A stretch of 6,901 nt of DNA from Thermoprotei archaeon (lineage in GTDB: Archaea > Thermoproteota > Thermoprotei > Thermofilales > B15-G2). The DNA lies in contig QMRV01000095.1 in the NCBI GenBank assembly GCA_003649445.1, positions 1 to 6,901 of the forward strand. The letters run 5' to 3'. The first letter of the stretch is position 1. Each line of letters begins with the position of its first letter. Under the pieces are notes generated by a model that was given only the letters and a program-made list of their open reading frames with translations, ran no database searches and was not told the origin of the DNA. Positions 1 to 6,256 of the stretch are shown here, one piece after another. The position numbers were made by a program, and so were the translations under genes.

Positions 1-1492
1 CTACACAATCAAAGCGACTCACGACATTGCAGCCAAGCTCAAAGACCTAGGATATTCACCAGACCTAGCAGACAAGTTCTGCCCAGAAGTATACTTAAGC
101 ACAACAATCGAGTTCACAAATGACCACAATTGCGGTAAGACACCGATAGAATACGGCTGGAAGGCAATACTAATAGACCTCAAGGACATAGCTAACGTCA
201 AGCCACTATCAAATATGGCAGTTGTTGCAGTCAAAGTAGGCACAAATGCTCCAGCAATATTCGACATTACTGACAAAGATGGTAAAGCAGTACTGTTAGT
301 AGATGAAGGAACATACATAGTGCAAGTATACTGGAAAGACACACTATTCATCGAGACACCAATAAAGATATTCGACAGCTTCACAGACCAGCCGAATGCT
401 TTCATAAACGGAGTAGTCGACATGAAGAGCGAAGGACCAGTAACAACAAAGACTATTGAAGCATACGTCTATGCACTAAGACTAAGACTAGTAAAGGCTG
501 ACGGAAAGACACCACTCAAGAAAGATAATATATGGGTAGTAGTAGAGTGGCCAGATGGAACAAAGACAATACACGACTTCTGTGGAAAGTGTATAGCAGG
601 CATTGCAGAGAACAAGGACACTAGACTCGAACTAACAAGCAAGCTAACTCTAGAAGACAACCCAGAGTCCTGTTCAAGAGTACCTATCGGTACATACAAG
701 GTAACTGTATACTACATTGCATCTGCTAAAGAAGGAGAGTACGCAAAAGCTAAAGAAGCAATAGAGGCCGGTAAAGTAGTCGTAATAGGAAGTGACACAG
801 TAACTGTTGAAAAGATGAGACTTGGTACAGCGTCGAAAGTAGTAGACATTAAGTGTGATGTATACGACTTTACAGTAACAGTAGTGACACCATGGGGTAC
901 ACCACTAGCAGGTGCTAAAGTCAAAGTAGAAGTACCTGCAACAGGTGAAACAATCGAAGGAACACTAGACGAAACAGGATCAATAACTCTAACAGACATT
1001 GCTAAAGGAGAAGTAAAAATCACAGTAACTGAGTGGAAGAATGTTGCAGTAAACTGGGAGACAACAGTAATTTACACTGCACCTAAAGTAGTATGTAGCA
1101 ATATCGGAAAACTTGTAATCAAGACTGTTGGTGCTCGTGGACAGCCACTAGATGCTGCTGTAGCAATCAAAGGAGTAACAACAGCTACTGCTAAGGAAGG
1201 AGTACTAGAAGTAGAGCTACCAGCAGGTAGCTATGAAGTAACAGTAGAGTACGGAGGAAAGAAGGTTACTGAAACACTCACAGTAGAGGCTGGCAAGGTA
1301 ACTGAGAAGACATTCCAGCTAGACATCTTCATACAGCTAGCAGGATGGCCAATGACATTACCAGAGTTCTTCGGCTTCATACTGCTCATTGTCTTCATCA
1401 TCATTGCACTGTTCTTATTAATGCACGAGTACAGCGTCTGGAGAAGAAAGCGCCTAGCTAAAGCACTAGTACAAGCAAAACCAGCAAAATAA
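1..1492 (+). CDS. Large cell-surface (S-layer-like) beta-repeat protein, C-terminal part, membrane anchored
   Basis: Partial at its 5' end: the frame is open from base 2, giving 71 residues ahead of the ATG at 215, so that ATG is internal. The 496 visible residues are rich in Thr, Val, Lys and Glu and form successive beta-sandwich modules. The two clearest lie at about residues 287-361 (PWGTPLAGAKVKVEV, then GSITL) and 370-441 (ARGQPLDAAVAIKG, then AGSYEVTVEY). These have the look of carboxypeptidase-regulatory-like or Cna-B-like repeats. Two more diverged units precede them. A single membrane helix lies at about 455-474, followed by a basic tail (WRRKRLAK), so the bulk should face outside. 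Seven cysteines are visible (27, 44, 194, 197, 224, 285, 365), including a CGKC pair; disulfides are possible. CTA, GTA and ACA codons dominate, unlike the next gene, which suggests high expression. A structural surface or S-layer role is inferred; the exact family is not recognised. Confidence 0.8.
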   Translation, partial: YTIKATHDIAAKLKDLGYSPDLADKFCPEVYLSTTIEFTNDHNCGKTPIEYGWKAILIDLKDIANVKPLSNMAVVAVKVGTNAPAIFDITDKDGKAVLLVDEGTYIVQVYWKDTLFIETPIKIFDSFTDQPNAFINGVVDMKSEGPVTTKTIEAYVYALRLRLVKADGKTPLKKDNIWVVVEWPDGTKTIHDFCGKCIAGIAENKDTRLELTSKLTLEDNPESCSRVPIGTYKVTVYYIASAKEGEYAKAKEAIEAGKVVVIGSDTVTVEKMRLGTASKVVDIKCDVYDFTVTVVTPWGTPLAGAKVKVEVPATGETIEGTLDETGSITLTDIAKGEVKITVTEWKNVAVNWETTVIYTAPKVVCSNIGKLVIKTVGARGQPLDAAVAIKGVTTATAKEGVLEVELPAGSYEVTVEYGGKKVTETLTVEAGKVTEKTFQLDIFIQLAGWPMTLPEFFGFILLIVFIIIALFLLMHEYSVWRRKRLAKALVQAKPAK

Positions 1493-1527
1493 AGAAAACA
1501 AATAATAGTTAAATAAATATAATTAAA

Positions 1528-1564
1528 TTTTTGTCTTTCTTTACCTCTTCTCTCTAATTTTTCT
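1528..1564 (+). terminator. Pyrimidine-rich, T-rich terminator-like tract
   Basis: A nearly unbroken C/T stretch begins 36 bases after the stop codon of the surface-protein gene, with T5 runs at 1528-1532 and 1558-1562. Archaeal transcription commonly ends at such T-rich tracts without a hairpin. I see no convincing stem-loop. It lies between the surface gene and the promoter of the next gene, which fits separate transcription units. Confidence 0.5.
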
Positions 1565-1565
1565 A

Positions 1566-1580
1566 GTAAAGTATATTAGG
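1566..1580 (+). promoter_or_regulatory. TATA-type promoter for the thioredoxin/propeller gene
   Basis: A TATA-like element (tatatta, 1572-1578) follows a purine-rich BRE-like stretch (gtaaag, 1566-1571). Transcription about 26 nt beyond the box centre would start near 1600-1602, just before the ATG at 1605, giving an essentially leaderless mRNA. An aggtgg at 1578-1583 resembles a ribosome binding site but sits 21 nt before that ATG, too far for normal use, and would be upstream of the predicted start of the transcript. Confidence 0.45.
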
Positions 1581-1604
1581 TGGCTCTCTAAGTGACACTT
1601 GTAT

Positions 1605-4076
1605 ATGAGAAATCCGTGGATATATAGTACTATAATTATTCTTTTCGTATTGCTTTCATGTATAAGTGCGTTTGAAGTAAACGTAAACTATGTGATTAGA
1701 GTGAGTCTTGTGGGAGAATATGTAAAGGCTTTATGTATTGACGGTATGTTATATCTAGTAACGAAGTACAATAATTCGTTTTATATGTTTGTTTTCAAGG
1801 GGGACAGCATCATTCGTGTCACTAAGCTAGATTCAGGGATTGTTGCTTACTGTCCTTATTTAAATACTCTAGCTACCTTTAATACTAGTGAAGGAAGCAT
1901 AGTATTCAGGAGATTAACTTCTCTTGAAGAAAACAGTGTATTTTATTTAAATAAAAGTAATGTACATGACATTAATTTTGTAGACGACTTTTTAATAGTA
2001 ACTGGCAATAGGTTTCTTCAAGTTTATTCACTAAAAACTCGTAAAAAGATCTGGGAAATATTTTTGCCTGTTATTTATAAATATGAAGCTTCTCCAGATA
2101 AAAAATACTTAGTTATTTACGCTAGTGACACTGAATGTGTAACATGTAGAGAATCCGAGGACTTTATAGAAGTGTGGAGTCTTGCTAACGGTACAGTAAT
2201 TTGTCCTCGAAAAAACCTGAGGTTCGGTAGAAGTTGGTTTAAAATAGTAGAACAAGGTATTTTAGTCAGTATTGAGCAGACTTATGTTTATAATCAGAAA
2301 ATTCTTCTATTAAACTATACTGGCGGAGAAATATGGTCGAAGCCTAAGAAAAGAATCGAGCATCTTTATGACGTCATAAGTAATTCAGAGTATATTGTTT
2401 TATCTAAAAGTGTAGGTAAAAATAGTAGTATTGAAATACTAAATGCGTCTAACGGAGAAACTCTGCGTACAGTTTTCTGGATTAATGAGGCTCCCTTTAA
2501 ACTTCTCTTATTTAATAACACAGCGTTTCTAGCCTGCAATAATAGAGGCATATACCTCTACAATTTCGACGGAAAAATATTCTGGAACTATACGTTTGGT
2601 GAAGAAGAGCCTGTATATAAGTTGCTTAAAGTAGAATCCAATATAATTGTAGTTAAGCCGAAATACATTTACATAATTGCTTTAAGTAATTTTAGCGGTA
2701 AAAACGTTTTTAGAGAAAAATATACTCTGCTAATTAAACTCAATAAGAAGAGCAATATAGATATTTTGAAAAATAACTCGTTACTGAAGAGAATCTACTC
2801 TACTCGGTATACAGCAATAGTTCTTTCGCCTAGTAAGTACATTGTGAATATAACTAGGGCAGGCTATACTAAAAGTATATACGTGAATATTACTTCACAT
2901 AGCGTAGTATTAGATTTAACAAAAAAGGAGTATTTTAAAGAAAATACTACGAGTAAAAATGAAGTCGACATTGATTACTTAGTTGATTTATTAAAGAAAA
3001 ATACTGAAAAGCATATAAAGTTAGACAAGTATGAGGAATCCTATGTTTTAAAAGATATTTATGGTAAGCATGTTACAATAGATTCTTCAAAAAAGATAGT
3101 ATTACTTTATTTCTTCTACATAGGGTGTACTGGATGTGAAAAAGCTTTGCCTTGGCTCAAAAATATAACAAAATACAGTAACTTAATGATAGTATGCGTA
3201 GATACTAGACCGAATATCGATACTTATGATAGGCTAGTAGACTATGCTTTAGGGCACGGAATGCCTTCTACTTGGCATATTATACTGGACTATAGCAACG
3301 AGCTTGTGAAAAAGTATAATGTAGTAGTTGCACCGACAATTGTTCTGCTGCATAGCAATAAGGCGTTATATAAGTTTGAAGGATATGCTGAAAAAAAGGA
3401 GGAGTATGAAATCAACATATTTTTCTACTTAGATAAATTTATCAAAGATTCCACATATTTCTTTAAAGATCTTGGAGTGGAAGGAGTACTAGTTGTTGCT
3501 TTACTTTTAGTAGCTGTGCTTACTGTATTTAAAGCATCTAATTCTAATATTTTGCGTGAAATAAAAGAGCATCCAGAGTTTTGGAGAAAGAACTTTTTCT
3601 TGCCTCTAACTTTAAGTCTGACAGCATATATAGTAGGTATACAGGTGATAGGTATTTTAACTTATTATGATAAAAAGATATGTATTATTCTGTGTAAGAA
3701 TTTATATATTCTTGCTAGAAATATTTTAAAGCTTGCAGAGCTTCAGGCTCTTATACAAGAAACAGGAATTGTTATTGAAGGAGTATTTATACCTTTTTCG
3801 GAATCACTTTTCTTTATACCTTTATTCATTGCTGTTATTGTATTATTTTTAACTACTTCATGTATTAAAATTGGAGATAGAATAATACTGACTATACTGT
3901 CATGTATTGCTGTTACATTGGCCGAAGCTACGAGGATAATATTGATTGGTGTTATTGGGAAAGAGTACGCAGATATTAGAGTTTTCTTGGACTATATGAA
4001 GAGTCTGTATGTGCTTTTTGTAATTATTTGCTGGAGTCTTTATATAAAGAGATACGCGTGTGAAGAAGAGGAGTGA
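1605..4076 (+). CDS. Secreted multidomain thiol-disulfide oxidoreductase: propeller, PEGA-like, thioredoxin-like and VKOR-like membrane domain
   Basis: Residue numbers count from a possible TTG at 1599; the ATG at 1605 (residue 3) is preferred because the promoter predicts a start just ahead of it. A signal peptide or anchor (residues 3-24) leads into a PQQ/WD-like beta-propeller (about 30-365, blades such as LQVYSLKTRKKIWE and IEILNASNGETL), a PEGA-like segment (about 375-442), and a TlpA/ResA-like thioredoxin domain (about 475-615) with active-site C510-T-G-C513 and cis-proline P579. Five membrane helices follow (about 627-645, 666-690, 731-752, 761-785, 801-818). The last four, with ILTYY before C695-IIL-C699 and SLFFIPL at the second helix, resemble VKOR. 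About fifteen N-x-S/T sequons all precede the first of these helices, supporting an external ectodomain. Likely role: extracytoplasmic disulfide chemistry. The thioredoxin fold is solid, the propeller likely, VKOR tentative. Confidence 0.8.
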   Translation: MRNPWIYSTIIILFVLLSCISAFEVNVNYVIRVSLVGEYVKALCIDGMLYLVTKYNNSFYMFVFKGDSIIRVTKLDSGIVAYCPYLNTLATFNTSEGSIVFRRLTSLEENSVFYLNKSNVHDINFVDDFLIVTGNRFLQVYSLKTRKKIWEIFLPVIYKYEASPDKKYLVIYASDTECVTCRESEDFIEVWSLANGTVICPRKNLRFGRSWFKIVEQGILVSIEQTYVYNQKILLLNYTGGEIWSKPKKRIEHLYDVISNSEYIVLSKSVGKNSSIEILNASNGETLRTVFWINEAPFKLLLFNNTAFLACNNRGIYLYNFDGKIFWNYTFGEEEPVYKLLKVESNIIVVKPKYIYIIALSNFSGKNVFREKYTLLIKLNKKSNIDILKNNSLLKRIYSTRYTAIVLSPSKYIVNITRAGYTKSIYVNITSHSVVLDLTKKEYFKENTTSKNEVDIDYLVDLLKKNTEKHIKLDKYEESYVLKDIYGKHVTIDSSKKIVLLYFFYIGCTGCEKALPWLKNITKYSNLMIVCVDTRPNIDTYDRLVDYALGHGMPSTWHIILDYSNELVKKYNVVVAPTIVLLHSNKALYKFEGYAEKKEEYEINIFFYLDKFIKDSTYFFKDLGVEGVLVVALLLVAVLTVFKASNSNILREIKEHPEFWRKNFFLPLTLSLTAYIVGIQVIGILTYYDKKICIILCKNLYILARNILKLAELQALIQETGIVIEGVFIPFSESLFFIPLFIAVIVLFLTTSCIKIGDRIILTILSCIAVTLAEATRIILIGVIGKEYADIRVFLDYMKSLYVLFVIICWSLYIKRYACEEEE

Positions 4077-4078
4077 AG

Positions 4079-5956
4079 CTAGCCGCGTAATATTATTGTT
4101 GACGGCCCTGGGATTATTTTTAATAAACTATTTGTATTTACCTTAATGCCAGTTCTTTTATAGAAGAATAGCTGTATTTTTTTAGAAATGAGATTTTTAT
4201 CGATTCGTCCTGGTACTAGCACGACGTAACACAGGGATTTTTCTAGTATTGCTGAGGGAGGGCCATAGATTACTTTATAGTCGTTTTTTCTTAAGCCTAT
4301 GGCCAGTTTAAGCTCTGCTTTAATGTAGTTTCTTTTTCCTCTTATCATGAAGGCTCCCTTAGTTAAGTATTCTCCTGAAGGAGGTGTTTTTGATACTTGG
4401 TCTGCTTTAACGTAGTAGACGTCTATTGATGAGAATCCTGCGGTCCATGCTCTCGAGTAAGAAGCGGCGAATATGGCGGCTTCTTGTATTGACTGTGTTC
4501 CTGCTTTTTCGCCTTCTTTGAGTACTACAGCTGAGCCTCCGTGTATATCTGCGTGGAAAAAAAGGTCTCCTGGTTTCAGATACTTTTTGACTACTACTTC
4601 GTTTTGAGCTGCAGTTTTTCCTCCAATGACTAAGAATCCTTCAGACGTATAGAACCACAGGAATTGCTCAAACCACTTCTCTTTAGCTTCGGGCTTCTTT
4701 ATACTCGATAGAGTTTTTTCTAAAATAAGCGTTTTCTTTGACTCTAGTTCCTCTATTTTCTTTAGAAGTTCTTTTATTTTCTCTCTGCCGACAGAGGCCT
4801 TTCTCTCGTATTCTTTCGCTTTTTCAAATACTTTTTCCACAATTTTTCCTGCAGTTGTGGGCAGAGGCACTTCTATGCCTTCGACAATTACTTTTCTAGA
4901 GTTTAGCTTAATGGCTGCAGGCAGGTCTACTTTTTCTCCTTGGAGAAGTTTTTCAAGTAAATGCATGTTGCTTAAAAGTATGTGGCCCTTTTCTTTAAGT
5001 AGCCTAGCTTTTTCCTCATTTTCTTTAACAGCCTCCTCTAGCTTCCTTATAGATGCTTCAAGCTTCATTTTCTTTTCTTCAAATTCACTATACTTATCTT
5101 TTGAAAGAGACTCAACAACAGTTTTCTTAAAATACTCGTATACTAGCTGACAGAAACTACTGTACTTTCTTTTAACTAAATCTCTGTATATAGTGAGGTC
5201 TATAGGTGAAAAAGAATAGTAGTTACTGTCCTTGATGTATAGAGTAGGGTCTAAAGAATTCTCAGCAACCCTCGATAGAAGGTCTAGTGCGGCTTCTCTC
5301 AGCTTTTCGATTTCTTTTACTTGAAGAGAAGATGCTTTAGAGTTCTTAGGAACTCCAGCTCTAGCGCATACTTCTTCAGCTAGTTCGCCGGATAAATTGA
5401 AGTACCGGGCGAGAGTGCGGACTACATCTGAGTTAGATTCACTGAAGTACTTCAAATAGTCGTCTAAACTAGAATCAGGCCTAGTTCCCCTCACCGGAGG
5501 ATAAGTATAAGCAGTATTTGGTTTAACTACGTGGTCTCTGTATTCTACAAAACAGTGTGCTGAAACTACTCTACGCGCAGAATCTAAGAGAATAATGTTT
5601 CCTCCGCGCATAAGTTCGAGGACCAAGTACTGGTCACCGGCTCTGCTGCTGACTTTTACTTCAATTATTCTGTCTAACTGTGGCTGAAAAATGTCTTTGA
5701 TAATACCTCCTCTCAAGTACTTTCTCAGAATTTTACAAAAAGCAGTAGGCTCTCTTTTTTCACCGAGATCTTCTTCTGATACAGTAATGAAGCTGCCCAG
5801 CTTATAGATAATAAATAATGTTTGTTCACGGGACTTTATTTTCAGTAAGAGAATGTCGCCTAAATGATATACATTTGCTATACGCCCTCCCTGAACCAAG
5901 CTGCGTGCTTCTCGGACAAAAGCAGCTACATCTAAAATATTCATTTCTCTTTTCAT
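4079..5956 (-). CDS. rqcH: RqcH/Rqc2/NEMF-family ribosome quality control factor (NFACT family)
   Basis: This family binds large ribosomal subunits carrying stalled peptidyl-tRNA; in bacteria it drives C-terminal alanine tailing and in yeast Ala/Thr (CAT) tailing. The 625-residue protein shows the NFACT-N domain from the start (NILDVAAFVREAR, GGRIANVYHLGD), including the Asp-Arg pair D95-R96 that matches the DR motif needed for tailing in characterised homologs. A helix-hairpin-helix-like stretch lies at about 180-205. Two charged coiled-coil arms lie at about 290-340 and 372-425. The NFACT-R domain follows (WFYTSEGFLVIGG at 434-446, FFHADIHGGSAV at 466-477, GEYLTKGAFMIRGKRNY at 528-544). The protein ends soon after, without the eukaryotic NFACT-C extension, as expected for archaea. 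The ATG at 5956 is chosen because a GGTG site sits 8 nt upstream; an in-frame ATG at 5944 is the alternative. The product is soluble and cytoplasmic. Confidence 0.93.
   Translation of the reverse strand: MKREMNILDVAAFVREARSLVQGGRIANVYHLGDILLLKIKSREQTLFIIYKLGSFITVSEEDLGEKREPTAFCKILRKYLRGGIIKDIFQPQLDRIIEVKVSSRAGDQYLVLELMRGGNIILLDSARRVVSAHCFVEYRDHVVKPNTAYTYPPVRGTRPDSSLDDYLKYFSESNSDVVRTLARYFNLSGELAEEVCARAGVPKNSKASSLQVKEIEKLREAALDLLSRVAENSLDPTLYIKDSNYYSFSPIDLTIYRDLVKRKYSSFCQLVYEYFKKTVVESLSKDKYSEFEEKKMKLEASIRKLEEAVKENEEKARLLKEKGHILLSNMHLLEKLLQGEKVDLPAAIKLNSRKVIVEGIEVPLPTTAGKIVEKVFEKAKEYERKASVGREKIKELLKKIEELESKKTLILEKTLSSIKKPEAKEKWFEQFLWFYTSEGFLVIGGKTAAQNEVVVKKYLKPGDLFFHADIHGGSAVVLKEGEKAGTQSIQEAAIFAASYSRAWTAGFSSIDVYYVKADQVSKTPPSGEYLTKGAFMIRGKRNYIKAELKLAIGLRKNDYKVIYGPPSAILEKSLCYVVLVPGRIDKNLISKKIQLFFYKRTGIKVNTNSLLKIIPGPSTIILRG
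4177..4183 (+). terminator. Possible T-run terminator inside the convergent rqcH gene
   Basis: A run of seven T on the plus strand lies about 100 bases past the stop codon of the thioredoxin/propeller gene, with other T5 runs nearby (for example 4116-4120). Because the opposing gene begins only two bases after that stop, any terminator must lie inside it. The run also encodes Lys-Lys on the minus strand, so it may be simply coding sequence. Confidence 0.25.
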
Positions 5957-5964
5957 TGGTTAAA

Positions 5965-5970
5965 CACCCT
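5965..5970 (-). promoter_or_regulatory. Ribosome binding site deciding the rqcH start
   Basis: Read on the minus strand, agggtg (5970 to 5965) contains the GGTG core complementary to the archaeal 16S rRNA 3' end. It ends 8 nt before the ATG at 5956, which favours that codon over the in-frame ATG at 5944. Confidence 0.55.
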
Positions 5971-5976
5971 TAAATA
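5970..5976 (+). promoter_or_regulatory. TATA box for the EMC6-like gene
   Basis: The element ttaaata is centred at 5973, exactly 26 bases before the A of the ATG at 5999. This spacing predicts a leaderless transcript, and no ribosome binding site is seen ahead of that ATG. Read on the other strand it is tatttaa, so it could also fire toward rqcH, with a start near 5947, just before the internal ATG at 5944. Confidence 0.5.
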
Positions 5977-5990
5977 CTGGAGACTCGCCT

Positions 5991-5997
5991 TAATATT
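5991..5997 (-). promoter_or_regulatory. Candidate TATA box for rqcH
   Basis: On the minus strand this reads aatatta, centred at 5994. Transcription about 26 nt away would begin near 5968, giving a leader of about 12 nt that contains most of the GGTG ribosome binding site. It almost touches the start codon of the divergent EMC6-like gene at 5999, so the two promoters are interleaved. Confidence 0.35.
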
Positions 5998-5998
5998 G

Positions 5999-6256
5999 AT
6001 GGAGGACTACGATAAACTTTACCTCATTCGAGTATTTACAGGAGTAGCTGTAGGAGTAGTCTGCGGTATACTATCGCTGAACTTACTCTACGGAGCTGGA
6101 CTATCGATTATCGTGTACTACGTGTCTCACAAGATCTCTAAGAAAATATATAAAGGGGAAAAACCCTGGGCAGTAGGCCTTGGCGAATACATAGGACTCT
6201 GGATAACACTTTGGTGTATAGTCTACAGCCTGCTCTACTGGAAGCCGTCTATTTGA
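5999..6256 (+). CDS. EMC6/Rab5ip-like small membrane protein
   Basis: This is an 85-residue protein with three membrane segments (about 10-30, 32-46 and 62-80) and a basic loop ([11 protein letters not shown]) between the second and third. From memory of human EMC6 the pattern agrees along its length: an Arg before the first helix (IRVFTGV), a Gly-rich first helix ending in ILSLNLLYG (ILGLTGLYG in human), a basic loop with Pro, a Gly at the third helix, and a tryptophan and tyrosine at its end ([10 protein letters not shown] against LFWTFLYG). EMC6 is a core subunit of the ER membrane protein complex, which inserts tail-anchored and multipass proteins; archaeal members of the family exist. 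The ATG at 5999 is preferred over the adjacent TTG at 5996 because it fits a leaderless start from the TATA box at 5970. The gene diverges from rqcH and its end overlaps the RadA-like gene by 22 bp. Function in this organism is inferred. Confidence 0.65.
   Translation: MEDYDKLYLIRVFTGVAVGVVCGILSLNLLYGAGLSIIVYYVSHKISKKIYKGEKPWAVGLGEYIGLWITLWCIVYSLLYWKPSI

Noticed and set aside
215..217. ATG as the start of the surface protein
   Set aside because: The same frame is open without a stop to base 2 and encodes similar protein-like sequence, and there is no promoter or ribosome binding site ahead of 215.
19..1023. Long minus-strand open frames (19-423, 469-699, 712-1023) opposite the surface gene
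   Set aside because: They are Ser/Thr/Val-rich translations with no family features, opposite a gene with strong codon bias and clear domains. They are shadows of that gene.
1653..1667. Possible lipoprotein lipobox (LLSC at residues 18-21) in the thioredoxin fusion
   Set aside because: Leu at the -2 position fits a lipobox poorly, and the protein is already anchored by C-terminal helices. An ordinary signal peptide or uncleaved anchor explains it better.
2366..2551. 61-codon minus-strand open frame inside the thioredoxin fusion gene
   Set aside because: It is short, lacks recognisable features and lies entirely opposite a well-supported gene.
3126..3137. CcdA/DsbD-type assignment for the thioredoxin fusion
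   Set aside because: DsbD carries its thioredoxin domain after the membrane part, and the helices here lack the Pro-Cys motifs of CcdA. The VKOR-like reading fits the helix order and loop cysteines better.
4857..5150. 97-codon plus-strand open frame inside rqcH
   Set aside because: It is Ser/Phe-rich antisense of the Lys/Glu-rich coiled coil of rqcH and shows no independent signal.
6153..6166. GGGGAAAAACCC as a hairpin terminator for the RadA-like gene
   Set aside because: The stem would be only three G-C pairs, it lies inside the EMC6-like coding region, and the T5 on the minus strand is too short to call a terminator.
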